Shown here: positions 47,701 through 54,515 of the stretch, piece after piece
Position numbering within the stretch: position 1 is the stretch's first letter
How the letters are laid out: the number at the start of each line of letters is the position of its first letter
Assembly (NCBI RefSeq): GCF_034670005.1
Contig: NZ_JAXMOH010000003.1
Location: 310,001-374,000, forward strand
From: Thalassobius sp034670005
GTDB taxonomy: Bacteria > Pseudomonadota > Alphaproteobacteria > Rhodobacterales > Rhodobacteraceae
Length of the DNA stretch: 64,000 bases
Direction of reading: 5' to 3'
Program-made: the position numbers and the translations under genes
Notes under the pieces: model-generated
What the model was told of the DNA's origin: nothing
The model's input: the letters and a program-made list of their open reading frames with translations, nothing else
Databases searched by the model: none

Positions 47701-48126
47701 CGTGGTGCGCAAACTGTCGCGCGGGATCGCGGCGACGAAATCGGCCATCAACGGCCCCATCGGTTCCGGTTTGAGGTAGATCGACAGATCCTCATCGAAA
47801 TCCAGCGGGTAGGTGAAGGGCCAGTTTTCCGCGCTTTCCTCGACGAAGAAATCGAACGGATTATAGACCGACATATCGGCGGTCAGATCGACCTCGATCT
47901 TGAATTCCCGCACCGGTTCTGGAAACACGAAACGCGCCTGCCAATTGCCATACGGGTCCTGCTGGTGGTTCACGAAATGCGGTTGCGGCCCGACTTTCAG
48001 AGAATGGCTGATCACCCGTGTTCTGCCATGCGGTGCAGGGCGCAGGCGTATGATCTGAGGGCCCAAGCTGACGGGGCGGTCATATTTGTAATGAGTCAGG
48101 TGATGAATAGAAGCAATAATCGCCAT
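44788..48126 (-). CDS. Transglutaminase family protein with DUF2126
   Basis: The 1112-residue protein starts with a Bact_transglu_N-type region (residues ~4-85) and a transglutaminase core with triad C180 (GTGSCRDSSW), H229 (DLHAWVEAF) and D245 (GLDPTSGLLAGE), followed by a very large C-terminal DUF2126 region (~300-1110) containing GKWYPGETLPRW, DGRHTGTGGGNHVVVGG and LVEFRGFEMPPNP. DUF2126 resembles glutamine synthetase/GCS-type amidoligases, so this single protein could both make and edit amide links; that is inference from known family analyses. No signal peptide. It is first in the operon and diverges from nothing: the ure genes lie upstream on the same strand. Confidence 0.92.
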   Translation of the reverse strand: MAIIASIHHLTHYKYDRPVSLGPQIIRLRPAPHGRTRVISHSLKVGPQPHFVNHQQDPYGNWQARFVFPEPVREFKIEVDLTADMSVYNPFDFFVEESAENWPFTYPLDFDEDLSIYLKPEPMGPLMADFVAAIPRDSLRTTDKLVALNALVSSNVGYVIRMEPGVQTPEETLEIGTGSCRDSSWLLVQVLRHLGIAARFVSGYLIQLKPDLKALDGPSGTEHDFTDLHAWVEAFIPGAGWVGLDPTSGLLAGESHIPLAATPHYRNAAPISGMASAAEVDFDFDMTVKRTAEHPRITKPFSDEAWTDLLTLGAKVDDSLKDGDVRLTMGGEPTFVSIDDFESDEWNTAAVGPMKRDLADTLIRRLQKRFAPGGFLHYGQGKWYPGETLPRWTFSLYWRKDGKPIWHDPDLIATETAQTGATHDDAAKLMTGIAETLGVDADMVQPAFEDPAEWIVKEGNLPENVTPQNSKLKDPEERNRIARVFGRGLTDPAGYVLPIQRWQSKATGHVWRSEKWKMRRGHLFLVPGDSPVGYRLPLDALPHLPKSQYPYTYVTDPTVPRGDLPDFDNKREKPEPTPEHTQPVSSITAGRAGQDIIEQELGEVGGAVRTALSVEERDGRLCVFMPPVEDAEDYLELVAAAETAARKLGLPVHIEGYSPPHDPRINVIRVAPDPGVIEVNIHPADSWDDCVATTEAVYEEARQCRLGADKFMLDGRHTGTGGGNHVVVGGATPLDSPFLRRPDLLRSLILFWQRHPSLSYLFSGLFIGPTSQAPRIDEARHDSLYELEIALSQIPDPDEGPAPQPWLIDRLLRNMMIDVTGNTHRAEICIDKLYSPDGPTGRLGLVEFRGFEMPPNPRMSLAQQLLIRAIIARMWKAPIKGKPVRWGTVLHDRYMLPHFLWDDLMDVLRDLGDHGFDMNPDWFKAQSEFRFPFCGEVTYEGNTLELRQALEPWHVLGETGAIGGTVRYTDSSVERLQVKLSTPTPDRYVVTCNQRTVPLAATEEAGTFVGAVRFKAWQPAEALHPVLPVNAPLTFDIYDSWTGRALGGCVYHVAHPGGRSYETFPVNGNEAEARRLARFEPHGHTSGTYIPAPETTHPEFPHTLDLRRSPGI

Positions 48127-48254
48127 TGGATACCTGTCTGATTGGTCATTTGCCCAGTATGAAGGAGCTGGAAATCCGGATCATTTCGAAACGCGCGCCG
48201 GGGTCTGTCCGGTCGAGCTTATCTGCGGCGCTGCCGAAAAAACAGGCAAAGCGT

Positions 48255-48878
48255 TCAAGTTGCCGCGACCAGCCCGCCGATGTCTTCGATCAGGGCGATC
48301 ACCGGTTCGATACCGTCACCCCGGCGCAGCGCGGTAAAGACAAAGGGCCGCCCGGCGCGCATCCGCGTCGCATCGCGGTCCATCACCTCCAACGACGCAC
48401 CGACATGCGGGGCGAGATCGGTTTTGTTGATCACCAGAATGTCGGATTTGGTGATCGCCGGACCGCCCTTGCGCGGGATTTCTTCGCCTGCTGCCACGTC
48501 GATCACATAGATGGTCAGATCGGCCAGTTCCGGGCTGAACGTGGCGCTGAGATTGTCACCCCCCGATTCAATCAGTACCAGATCGAGGTCGGGGTGGCGG
48601 TTGCGCATTTCATCCACGGCGGCGAGGTTGATCGAAGCGTCTTCGCGGATCGCCGTATGCGGGCAGCCGCCGGTTTCAACCCCGATGATGCGGTCCTGCG
48701 GCAGCACCTGCAACCGCATCAGCGCTTCGGCGTCTTCCTGAGTATAGATGTCATTGGTGATCGCGCCGATGGAATAGCGGCCCGACAGCGCCTTGCACAG
48801 GGCGGCGGTGAGGGTGGTTTTCCCGGCGCCAACCGGGCCGCCGATGCCGATGCGCAGAGGACCGTGAGGGGAAGTCAT
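48255..48878 (-). CDS. ureG: Urease accessory GTPase UreG
   Basis: A 207-residue SIMIBI GTPase that delivers nickel to urease. The P-loop GGPVGAGKTTL (residues 13-23), the ITNDIYTQED region, VETGGCPHTAIRED (nickel-binding C-P-H) and the NKTD base-specificity motif are all present. Its start overlaps the ureF stop by 4 bases. It is the end of the ureEFG set; the 128 bases to the next gene hold no clear terminator. Confidence 0.97.
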   Translation of the reverse strand: MTSPHGPLRIGIGGPVGAGKTTLTAALCKALSGRYSIGAITNDIYTQEDAEALMRLQVLPQDRIIGVETGGCPHTAIREDASINLAAVDEMRNRHPDLDLVLIESGGDNLSATFSPELADLTIYVIDVAAGEEIPRKGGPAITKSDILVINKTDLAPHVGASLEVMDRDATRMRAGRPFVFTALRRGDGIEPVIALIEDIGGLVAAT

Positions 48879-49519
48879 GAACGGAACAGCCTTGTATATT
48901 GGGTTTCATGTTTCATCGCGGCGATATCGGCCAGAAAGACCGAACCGCCCAGATCGTCAAGCTCCAGCGTCTCGGTGTCCCGAGCAAGGGTTTCACAAAG
49001 CGGTGCGAGCGCGGTCACGATGGATTGACCTTCGGTCTGGCCCAGGGGCACCAGCCGGATCGCCGCCGAGGTCAGGTTGCTGGCGAAGGCGTGCAGATAC
49101 ATCGCGCCGGTCTGGCGCAGGGGGATATTGTTACGCCTGGCAGCATGGCCGACGGCCACCGGGTAGGTCAAATCAGGCAGGTCATCGCCCCAGATCGCGG
49201 TGGTCGTCCGGCAGAACGCTGCCCCCTGTGCATTGGTTTCCAGCAGCCGTTCCTTCGACGCGGCAAAGGCGCGGGCGGTCTCGTCGATGTCACGCAGCGC
49301 AGCCGGGTCGGCGCGATAGGCGCAGGCCAGCAGGATCGCGTCGTTGCGGCCCGTTCCAAAGCGCAGGATATCGCCCAGCCAGTCGCGGAAACTGTCGGCG
49401 TCCTGCACCTGTCCGGCCTCAATCGCCCATTCCAGCCCGTGGCTATAGCTGAAGGCCCCCACCGGGTAGGCGGGCGACAGCCATTGCGCCAAAGTCAGAA
49501 GAGCCTGTTCAGTGATCAT
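48875..49519 (-). CDS. ureF: Urease accessory protein UreF
   Basis: A 214-residue helical protein that couples UreG to the UreD-urease complex. The pattern LAQWLSPAYPVGAFSYSHGLE near the N-terminus and YLHAFASNLTSAAIRLVPLGQTEGQ near residue 150 are the UreF hallmarks. The start at 49519 lies inside the histidine-rich end of ureE (11-base overlap); an upstream in-frame extension into ureE is less likely. It overlaps ureG at its end. Confidence 0.95.
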   Translation of the reverse strand: MITEQALLTLAQWLSPAYPVGAFSYSHGLEWAIEAGQVQDADSFRDWLGDILRFGTGRNDAILLACAYRADPAALRDIDETARAFAASKERLLETNAQGAAFCRTTTAIWGDDLPDLTYPVAVGHAARRNNIPLRQTGAMYLHAFASNLTSAAIRLVPLGQTEGQSIVTALAPLCETLARDTETLELDDLGGSVFLADIAAMKHETQYTRLFRS

Positions 49520-50021
49520 GTTCATGTCCGTGGGAATGAGCATGGCCGTTTTCATGGCTGTGCAGGGTCGCGCCATGTTCGTGGCTATGAGTGCGGCCAT
49601 GACCATAGGCGCCGCCTTCGGGGAGGAAGGGTTCGCTGACCTCGCTTACCGTGGCCCCCAAGTGGTGCAGCATCGCTTCGATCACGTGGTCGCGCTGGAT
49701 CAGCAGCCGGGCGGCTTCGATTTGGCAGGGGGTGTGGCGGTTGCCGATATGCCAGGCCAGCCGGGGCAGGTTGTCACCGGTGATCTGCAGAAGGTTTTCA
49801 TCCGCCGCGTTGACTTCGATCCGTCGCCCGTCTTGCAGTTCGAAGGCGTCACCATCACCGACAGAGGTGGTTTGTTGCAGATCGACCAGAAACCTGTCTC
49901 CCTGCACCGTTCGCAGCATTTTGCGGCGCAGGAAACGTTCCTCATAGGTTAACGCCACCTTGCCGATGGAGTCGCTCCAATCGCCTTTTTTTCGCAACAT
50001 GTATGCATTTGGCAGGGTCAT
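49509..50021 (-). CDS. ureE: Urease accessory nickel chaperone UreE
   Basis: A 170-residue nickel-binding protein. The body matches UreE (LTYEERFLRRKML, GDNLPRLAWHIGNRHTPCQIE with the nickel-site histidine, RDHVIEAMLHHLGATV), and the last ~30 residues are a histidine-rich tail (HSHEHG, HSHENGHAHSHGHEHDH) able to store nickel. AGGATATA precedes the start. It is separated from ureC by a gene on the opposite strand, so ureEFG probably has its own promoter at about 50022-50129. Confidence 0.96.
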   Translation of the reverse strand: MTLPNAYMLRKKGDWSDSIGKVALTYEERFLRRKMLRTVQGDRFLVDLQQTTSVGDGDAFELQDGRRIEVNAADENLLQITGDNLPRLAWHIGNRHTPCQIEAARLLIQRDHVIEAMLHHLGATVSEVSEPFLPEGGAYGHGRTHSHEHGATLHSHENGHAHSHGHEHDH

Positions 50022-50101
50022 TGCATATATCCTGTGTCAGACCGGGATTGAGATTTGTTAAACTTTGGTCTGCATCCGTCGTCTAAAAAAACAACAAGAA
50101 G

Positions 50102-50111
50102 CGTTTAAACG
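50102..50111. promoter_or_regulatory. CGTTTAAACG palindrome between ureE and the 107-residue gene
   Basis: A 10-bp perfect palindrome in the 108-base divergent spacer. It is 18 bases before the plus-strand gene's start. It is AT-rich in the core and could be part of a -10 region; function is a guess. Confidence 0.3.
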
Positions 50112-50129
50112 GTAAAAGGGGAAGTACTC

Positions 50130-50453
50130 ATGATGATGAAATTTGGCCTTGCGGACGAGCTTGCCGACATTCGTGAAGAAATCGCGCGTTTGCGTGAAAA
50201 GGAGGCGGCGGTTCAGGCCGCGATCCTGAGCTTCGAAGGGCCAGTGCCAGCCGGACGCTTCCACCGCATCGAACTGATCGAACGTCGGGAGTTGGTGTTC
50301 GACAAGGACCGCCTGCCCGAAAAAGTCAGGGACAATCCCCGGTTCTGGCGGCAAAAGGTCAGCCAGAGCGTGCGCTGCCTGCCGATCCGGCCGCAGCTGG
50401 ACCGTCCGGGTTGGCCGATCCGCCGATTGGTGTCGTCTTCGCTGAGCCATTAG
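50130..50453 (+). CDS. Small hypothetical protein with coiled-coil N-terminus
   Basis: A 107-residue protein on the strand opposite the urease genes. The first 35 residues form a charged coiled coil (DELADIREEIARLREKEAAV), followed by a basic, proline-rich half. I have seen similar small proteins in Rhodobacterales but know no function. A strong AAAAGGGGAAG ribosome site supports the start at 50130. Its stop overlaps the ureC stop by 4 bases on the other strand. It splits the urease cluster between ureC and ureE. Confidence 0.78.
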   Translation: MMMKFGLADELADIREEIARLREKEAAVQAAILSFEGPVPAGRFHRIELIERRELVFDKDRLPEKVRDNPRFWRQKVSQSVRCLPIRPQLDRPGWPIRRLVSSSLSH

Positions 50454-52210
50454 AACATGAAATAACGCTGTGCCATCGGCAGAACATCTGCCGGTTGGCA
50501 GGTCAGCAATTCGCCGTCGGCGCGCACCTCGTAGGTTTCGGGATTGACCTCGATATGCGGGGTGGCGTCATTCAGCCTCAGGTCCTTTTTGCCGATATTG
50601 CGGGTGTTCTGCACCGCGACGGTCTGTTTCGCCAGCCCCAGCGTGGCGCCGATGCCCTCGGCCTGCGCGGCGGCGGACACGAAGGTGACGGCGGATTGTT
50701 CCACCGACCGGCCATAGGCGCCGAACATCGGGCGGCTGTACACCGGTTGCGGCGTTGGAATCGACGCGTTGGGATCGCCCATCTGCGCCATCACGATTGT
50801 GCCTGCCATCAGAACCATTTCCGGTTTTACCCCGAAAAACGCCGGGTTCCATAGCACCAGATCGGCGCGCTTGCCTTCCTCGATACTGCCGATTTCGTGG
50901 CTGATGCCATGCGCGATGGCCGGGTTGATGGTGTATTTGGCGATATAGCGGCGGACGCGGAAATTGTCGTTTTCGCCGACCTCCTCGGGCAAACGCCCGC
51001 GCTGTTTCTTCATCTTGTCGGCGGTCTGCCAGGTGCGGATCAGCACCTCGCCCACCCGGCCCATCGCCTGACTGTCGCTGGCGATAATGCTGAAGGCGCC
51101 CATATCGTGCAGAATGTCCTCGGCGGCGATGGTTTCGCGACGGATCCGGCTTTCGGCGAAAGCGACGTCTTCGGGGATTGATTTGTCCAGATGGTGACAG
51201 ACCATCAGCATGTCGAGATGTTCATCGACGGTGTTGACCGTGAACGGCCGCGTCGGGTTAGTCGAGGACGGCAGCACGTGGTCTTCGCCGCAGATCTTGA
51301 TAATGTCGGGGGCGTGGCCACCGCCCGCGCCCTCGGTATGGAAGGCGTGGATGGTGCGGCCCTTCATCGCCGCCACGGTGTGTTCGACAAAACCGGATTC
51401 GTTCAGCGTATCGGTGTGGATCATCACCTGCACGTCCCAGGCGTCAGCGACCGACAGGCAGCAATCGATGGCGGCGGGGGTGGTGCCCCAGTCTTCGTGC
51501 AGTTTCAGCGCACAGGCGCCGCCCTTGATCTGTTCCTCCAGCGCCGCCGGAAGCGAGGCGTTGCCCTTTCCCGCAAAAGCGAGGTTCATCGGGAAGGCGT
51601 CCGCGGCCTGCAGCATCCGGCCGATATGCCACGGGCCCGGGGTGCAGGTGGTGGCCAGCGTGCCATGCGCCGGGCCGGTGCCGCCGCCGAGCATGGTGGT
51701 CAGGCCCGAATGCAGCGCGTCCTCGATCTGCTGCGGGCAGATGAAATGAATATGGCTGTCGAACCCGCCAGCGGTCAGGATGCGGCCTTCGCCCGCGATC
51801 ACCTCTGTGCCCGGTCCGACGATGATGTCGACACCCGGTTGCGTATCGGGATTGCCCGCCTTGCCGATCTTGGCGATGCGGCCGTTCTTCAGCCCGACAT
51901 CGGCTTTGTAGATGCCTGTGTGATCGACGATCAGCGCGTTGGTGATGACGGTGTCCACCGCGCCGCCCGCGCGGGTGACCTGGGATTGCCCCATGCCGTC
52001 GCGGATCACCTTGCCACCGCCGAACTTGACTTCTTCGCCATAGGCCAGCGCATTGGCCCCAGACCCGCCGCTGGCGGCGGCACCGGCGCGTTCGGCGATC
52101 AGGTCGCGTTCAACCTCGATGATCAGGTCGGTATCGGCCAGGCGCAGCCTGTCGCCGGTGGTGGGGCCGTACATGGCGGCATAATCGGAACGGGATATCT
52201 TGGCAGGCAT
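50450..52210 (-). CDS. ureC: Urease subunit alpha
   Basis: The catalytic subunit hydrolysing urea to ammonia and carbamate at a dinickel site. The 586-residue product has all ligands: H153/H155 (DSHIHFICP), carbamylated K236 with H238 (ALKLHEDWG), H265, H291 (HAFHTEGAGGGH), flap C338/H339 (MVCHHLDKS) and D379. All lie 19 positions above Klebsiella numbering because about 17 residues are inserted at 38-56 (IAERAGAAASGGSGANALA region) before YGEEVKFGGGK. It follows the lprI-like gene by 21 bases. Confidence 0.97.
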   Translation of the reverse strand: MPAKISRSDYAAMYGPTTGDRLRLADTDLIIEVERDLIAERAGAAASGGSGANALAYGEEVKFGGGKVIRDGMGQSQVTRAGGAVDTVITNALIVDHTGIYKADVGLKNGRIAKIGKAGNPDTQPGVDIIVGPGTEVIAGEGRILTAGGFDSHIHFICPQQIEDALHSGLTTMLGGGTGPAHGTLATTCTPGPWHIGRMLQAADAFPMNLAFAGKGNASLPAALEEQIKGGACALKLHEDWGTTPAAIDCCLSVADAWDVQVMIHTDTLNESGFVEHTVAAMKGRTIHAFHTEGAGGGHAPDIIKICGEDHVLPSSTNPTRPFTVNTVDEHLDMLMVCHHLDKSIPEDVAFAESRIRRETIAAEDILHDMGAFSIIASDSQAMGRVGEVLIRTWQTADKMKKQRGRLPEEVGENDNFRVRRYIAKYTINPAIAHGISHEIGSIEEGKRADLVLWNPAFFGVKPEMVLMAGTIVMAQMGDPNASIPTPQPVYSRPMFGAYGRSVEQSAVTFVSAAAQAEGIGATLGLAKQTVAVQNTRNIGKKDLRLNDATPHIEVNPETYEVRADGELLTCQPADVLPMAQRYFMF

Positions 52211-52231
52211 CGGTACGGGTCCCTTTCAGGC

Positions 52232-52621
52232 TCAATTCATCTCGGACAGGCTGCGCAACTCTTCGGTGCGCTGCCGGGTCAGGCGTTCTTTGCAGCTCAA
52301 AACCATCAGCGGTTCCATCGACCCGCCCCGAAAGGCAAAGCCTTCGGCGGCACAGGCATTGTCGCGGAACGGGATCCAGGCGCGCTGGGCATCGCGCAGC
52401 GCGGCTTCGGCCCCTTTCAGGTTTTCGGGCAGATAACTGTCGGTGGTCCGCATGAAATCGCGGGCCATCTGATAGGCCAGATTCAAATCCTCATCGGCAT
52501 ATTGCCACATCTGATAGGCGCATTGGTTCATGTCCTGCTGGGTCTGCGGGGCGCTGCAATCGAGCGCCTGCGCGGCACCGGATGTGGCCAGCAAGGCAGA
52601 CAGGGTGATAATCAGTTTCAC
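52232..52621 (-). CDS. LprI-like (DUF1311) exported protein
   Basis: A 129-residue protein with a signal peptide ending near AQA/LDC (residue 19). The mature part has the lysozyme-inhibitor LprI/DUF1311 pattern: NQCAYQMWQYADEDLNLAY, LRDAQRAWIPFRDNACAAEG and a third cysteine in LSCKERLT. It would be periplasmic. It starts with a GTG overlapping the ureB stop (GTGA) and sits between ureB and ureC in the operon. Its role in urease production is unknown; the location suggests a fixed partner rather than a lysozyme inhibitor. Confidence 0.88.
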   Translation of the reverse strand: MKLIITLSALLATSGAAQALDCSAPQTQQDMNQCAYQMWQYADEDLNLAYQMARDFMRTTDSYLPENLKGAEAALRDAQRAWIPFRDNACAAEGFAFRGGSMEPLMVLSCKERLTRQRTEELRSLSEMN

Positions 52622-52923
52622 AGTTTGCCCATCACTTTCTGATTGAATCCGTAAATCGCGCGGTTGCCCGAAACCGGGACCAGCGTCACCTCGCGCCGCT
52701 GGCCCGGTTCGAACCGCACCGCGGTCCCGGCAGCGATGTCCAGCCGCATGCCGCGTGCGGCGCCGCGGTCGAAATCGAGCGCCGGGTTGGTTTCATGGAA
52801 ATGGTAGTGCGATCCGACCTGCACCGGGCGGTCGCCGGTATTGGCCACCATCAGGGTGATGGTTTCGCGGTCGGCGTTCAGCTCCAGCTCGCCTGCCGCG
52901 GGAAACAATTCACCGGGGATCAT
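52618..52923 (-). CDS. ureB: Urease subunit beta
   Basis: A 101-residue structural subunit, matching UreB at the start (IPGELFPAAGELELNADRE) and in TGDRPVQVGSHYHFHETNPALDFDR, which lines the trimer. Length is normal. The ribosome site GAGGAGAGG before it lies just beyond a fragment of the dispersed repeat. Confidence 0.97.
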   Translation of the reverse strand: MIPGELFPAAGELELNADRETITLMVANTGDRPVQVGSHYHFHETNPALDFDRGAARGMRLDIAAGTAVRFEPGQRREVTLVPVSGNRAIYGFNQKVMGKL

Positions 52924-52934
52924 GGGCGCCTCTC

Positions 52935-52961
52935 CTCTTTCATCTTGCTAAAAATACTCAA
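52935..52961 (-). repeat. Tail fragment of the dispersed repeat inside the urease operon
   Basis: On the minus strand this reads GAGTATTTTTAGCAAGATGAAAGAG, matching the tail of copy 4 (34573-34648) but without the hairpins. It fills most of the ureA-ureB gap and runs into the ribosome site of ureB. Confidence 0.6.
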
Positions 52962-52964
52962 AAT

Positions 52965-53267
52965 TCAACGGATCGGATCGTGGACCGTCACCAGCTTGGT
53001 GCCGTCCGGGAAGGTTGCTTCGACCTGCACTTCATGGATCATCTCGGCGATGCCTTCCATGCACTGGTCGCGGCTGATCACCTGCGCGCCCGCCTCCATC
53101 ATCTCTGCGACCGAACGGCCGTCGCGGGCACCTTCAACCACCGCGTCGGTGATCAGCGCGATCGCTTCGGGATGGTTCAGTTTGACGCCGCGCGCCAGCC
53201 GTTTGCGGGCCACTTCGGCCGCCATTGCGACCATCAATTTGTCTTTTTCTCTGGGTGTGAGATTCAT
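52965..53267 (-). CDS. ureA: Urease subunit gamma
   Basis: A 100-residue structural subunit: LTPREKDKLMVAMAAEVARKR at the start, LNHPEAIALITDAVVEGARDG in the middle and the conserved end MIHEVQVEATFPDGTKLVTVHDPI. Length and sequence are typical of free-standing UreA. It follows ureD after a single base. Confidence 0.97.
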   Translation of the reverse strand: MNLTPREKDKLMVAMAAEVARKRLARGVKLNHPEAIALITDAVVEGARDGRSVAEMMEAGAQVISRDQCMEGIAEMIHEVQVEATFPDGTKLVTVHDPIR

Positions 53268-53268
53268 G

Positions 53269-54129
53269 TCAGATCATCCAGGTTCTGGGAAGGTTGCCCC
53301 CGTTCAGGCAGGTCAGAACGGGAAGTAGGGTTTTGCGCAGTTCGAACCCGTCAAGGCTTAGAAGGCGCAGATAAAGCAGACCCGGCCGGATCACCGATGC
53401 CCCGGCGCTGTCCGGCAGCAGAGCGCGGATTTGCGGCAGCAGGCTGTCGGCTTCGTCGGTGGTGGTTGCCAGCAGGACCGTGGCCATCGCGCCCGCGCCC
53501 GCACCGATGGCGGTGCGCGCCATATGTGCCCGCAGATCGCCCTGCAATCGCATCGTGTCGGCAAAGATCAGGCTGCCGTCGCGGATCACCCGGATCTGGT
53601 CGGTCAACTGCGCAGCGTCCACGGTTTCACCCATCGCCGCGCGGCCAAAGATCAAGGGTTCGGCCAGTAGCAGGCGGGCGTTACCCGACAGATTGACCGT
53701 CAATCGACGGATCAATGCGGCGCGGTCGAAAAGGATGGTTTCCTGCGGCAACCAGTCTAGCCTTGCGCCGTCTGCGGCGCTGAGGTCGGTTTCGATCTGG
53801 CCGACCTCGCCGGGCTGGGCGCGGTAGATCCGTTCGGAGGCTTGCGTGGACAGGCGCAGATGGCTGCCTGCCTTTGCCCCGGCGTGCAGCGACAGGTGGT
53901 CGCCACCGGTAACACCGCCCGCAGTGTTGAGCAGAATGCCGGTCAGTTCCTTACCGTCTCCGCGCGGGAACAGCATCTTCATGCAGCCGGATGTGCGCAA
54001 ATCGGAGAGGGCCGAGCGGTCGCCGCGCAACTTGGAAAACACCATTGCCGTGCCTTCTGCACGGGGCTGCTGCGAAATAGGCAGGCCTGATGATATTTTG
54101 GCCGCGATAGTGATGATCCCCTCCAGCAT
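53269..54129 (-). CDS. ureD: Urease accessory protein UreD
   Basis: A 286-residue chaperone that docks on apo-urease with UreF and UreG. Recognisable stretches are LLNTAGGVTGGDHLSL near residue 68 and LDWLPQETILFDRAALIRR near residue 125. First gene of the ureDAB-lprI-C operon. The N-terminal 30 residues vary in this family, so the exact start (54129) is uncertain; no strong ribosome site is seen. It is divergent from urtA, 386 bases away. Confidence 0.93.
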   Translation of the reverse strand: MLEGIITIAAKISSGLPISQQPRAEGTAMVFSKLRGDRSALSDLRTSGCMKMLFPRGDGKELTGILLNTAGGVTGGDHLSLHAGAKAGSHLRLSTQASERIYRAQPGEVGQIETDLSAADGARLDWLPQETILFDRAALIRRLTVNLSGNARLLLAEPLIFGRAAMGETVDAAQLTDQIRVIRDGSLIFADTMRLQGDLRAHMARTAIGAGAGAMATVLLATTTDEADSLLPQIRALLPDSAGASVIRPGLLYLRLLSLDGFELRKTLLPVLTCLNGGNLPRTWMI

Positions 54130-54515
54130 TCATGCCTTTGCACGGAATCGGTCGCACAAAGCGCAGCAGCTTGGAAGTGGAACGCTTAAAAAACGGGCTG
54201 AGGGTGGATTTCGACTAAATATGAGCCCAATTAATGGGCGCTAGCCTTGGGTTTTGCTTAAAAAATAACCAAATGCGGCAGTGCAGCAAAACGGATGTGC
54301 CGGGAAAGTTGCGCGGTTGGCTGCTTCCGACCTCTCTTGGCTCTGCCCCCAGGGAAATGCGTTTCCTGCACGGGGCGTGTGACGACCGCAAGGATGTGGA
54401 AATCGAACGGCCGTCACACTGGTGCAACAAATCACATGTTGCGGGGGATCACGTAAGCGGTCCGGCGTTGCCGGACAAGACTTGCATATAAAAAAGCCCC
54501 GCCTGGAGGATAACT
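54130..54515. promoter_or_regulatory. Divergent control region between urease and urea-transporter operons
   Basis: This 386-base stretch has no gene. It contains an inverted repeat GCCCA-ATTAA-TGGGC (54225-54239), an AT-rich segment near 54190-54270 and CGTTGCCGGACAAGACTTGCAT (54464-54485) near urtA. The last resembles a sigma-54 site but the GG-GC spacing is 9, not 10. A half-site TGGTGCA (54419-54425) recalls NtrC binding. Nitrogen control is likely but not proven. Confidence 0.5.

Noticed and set aside
45433..48141. Plus-strand open frame of 902 residues antisense to the DUF2126 gene
   Set aside because: Long antisense frames are common in GC-rich genes. The sequence is rich in Gly, His, Arg and Gln with no recognisable domain, and the minus-strand gene has clear catalytic motifs.
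54464..54485. Sigma-54 promoter upstream of urtA
   Set aside because: The GG and GC elements are 9 rather than 10 bases apart and the flanks fit poorly, so I did not call it as a promoter.
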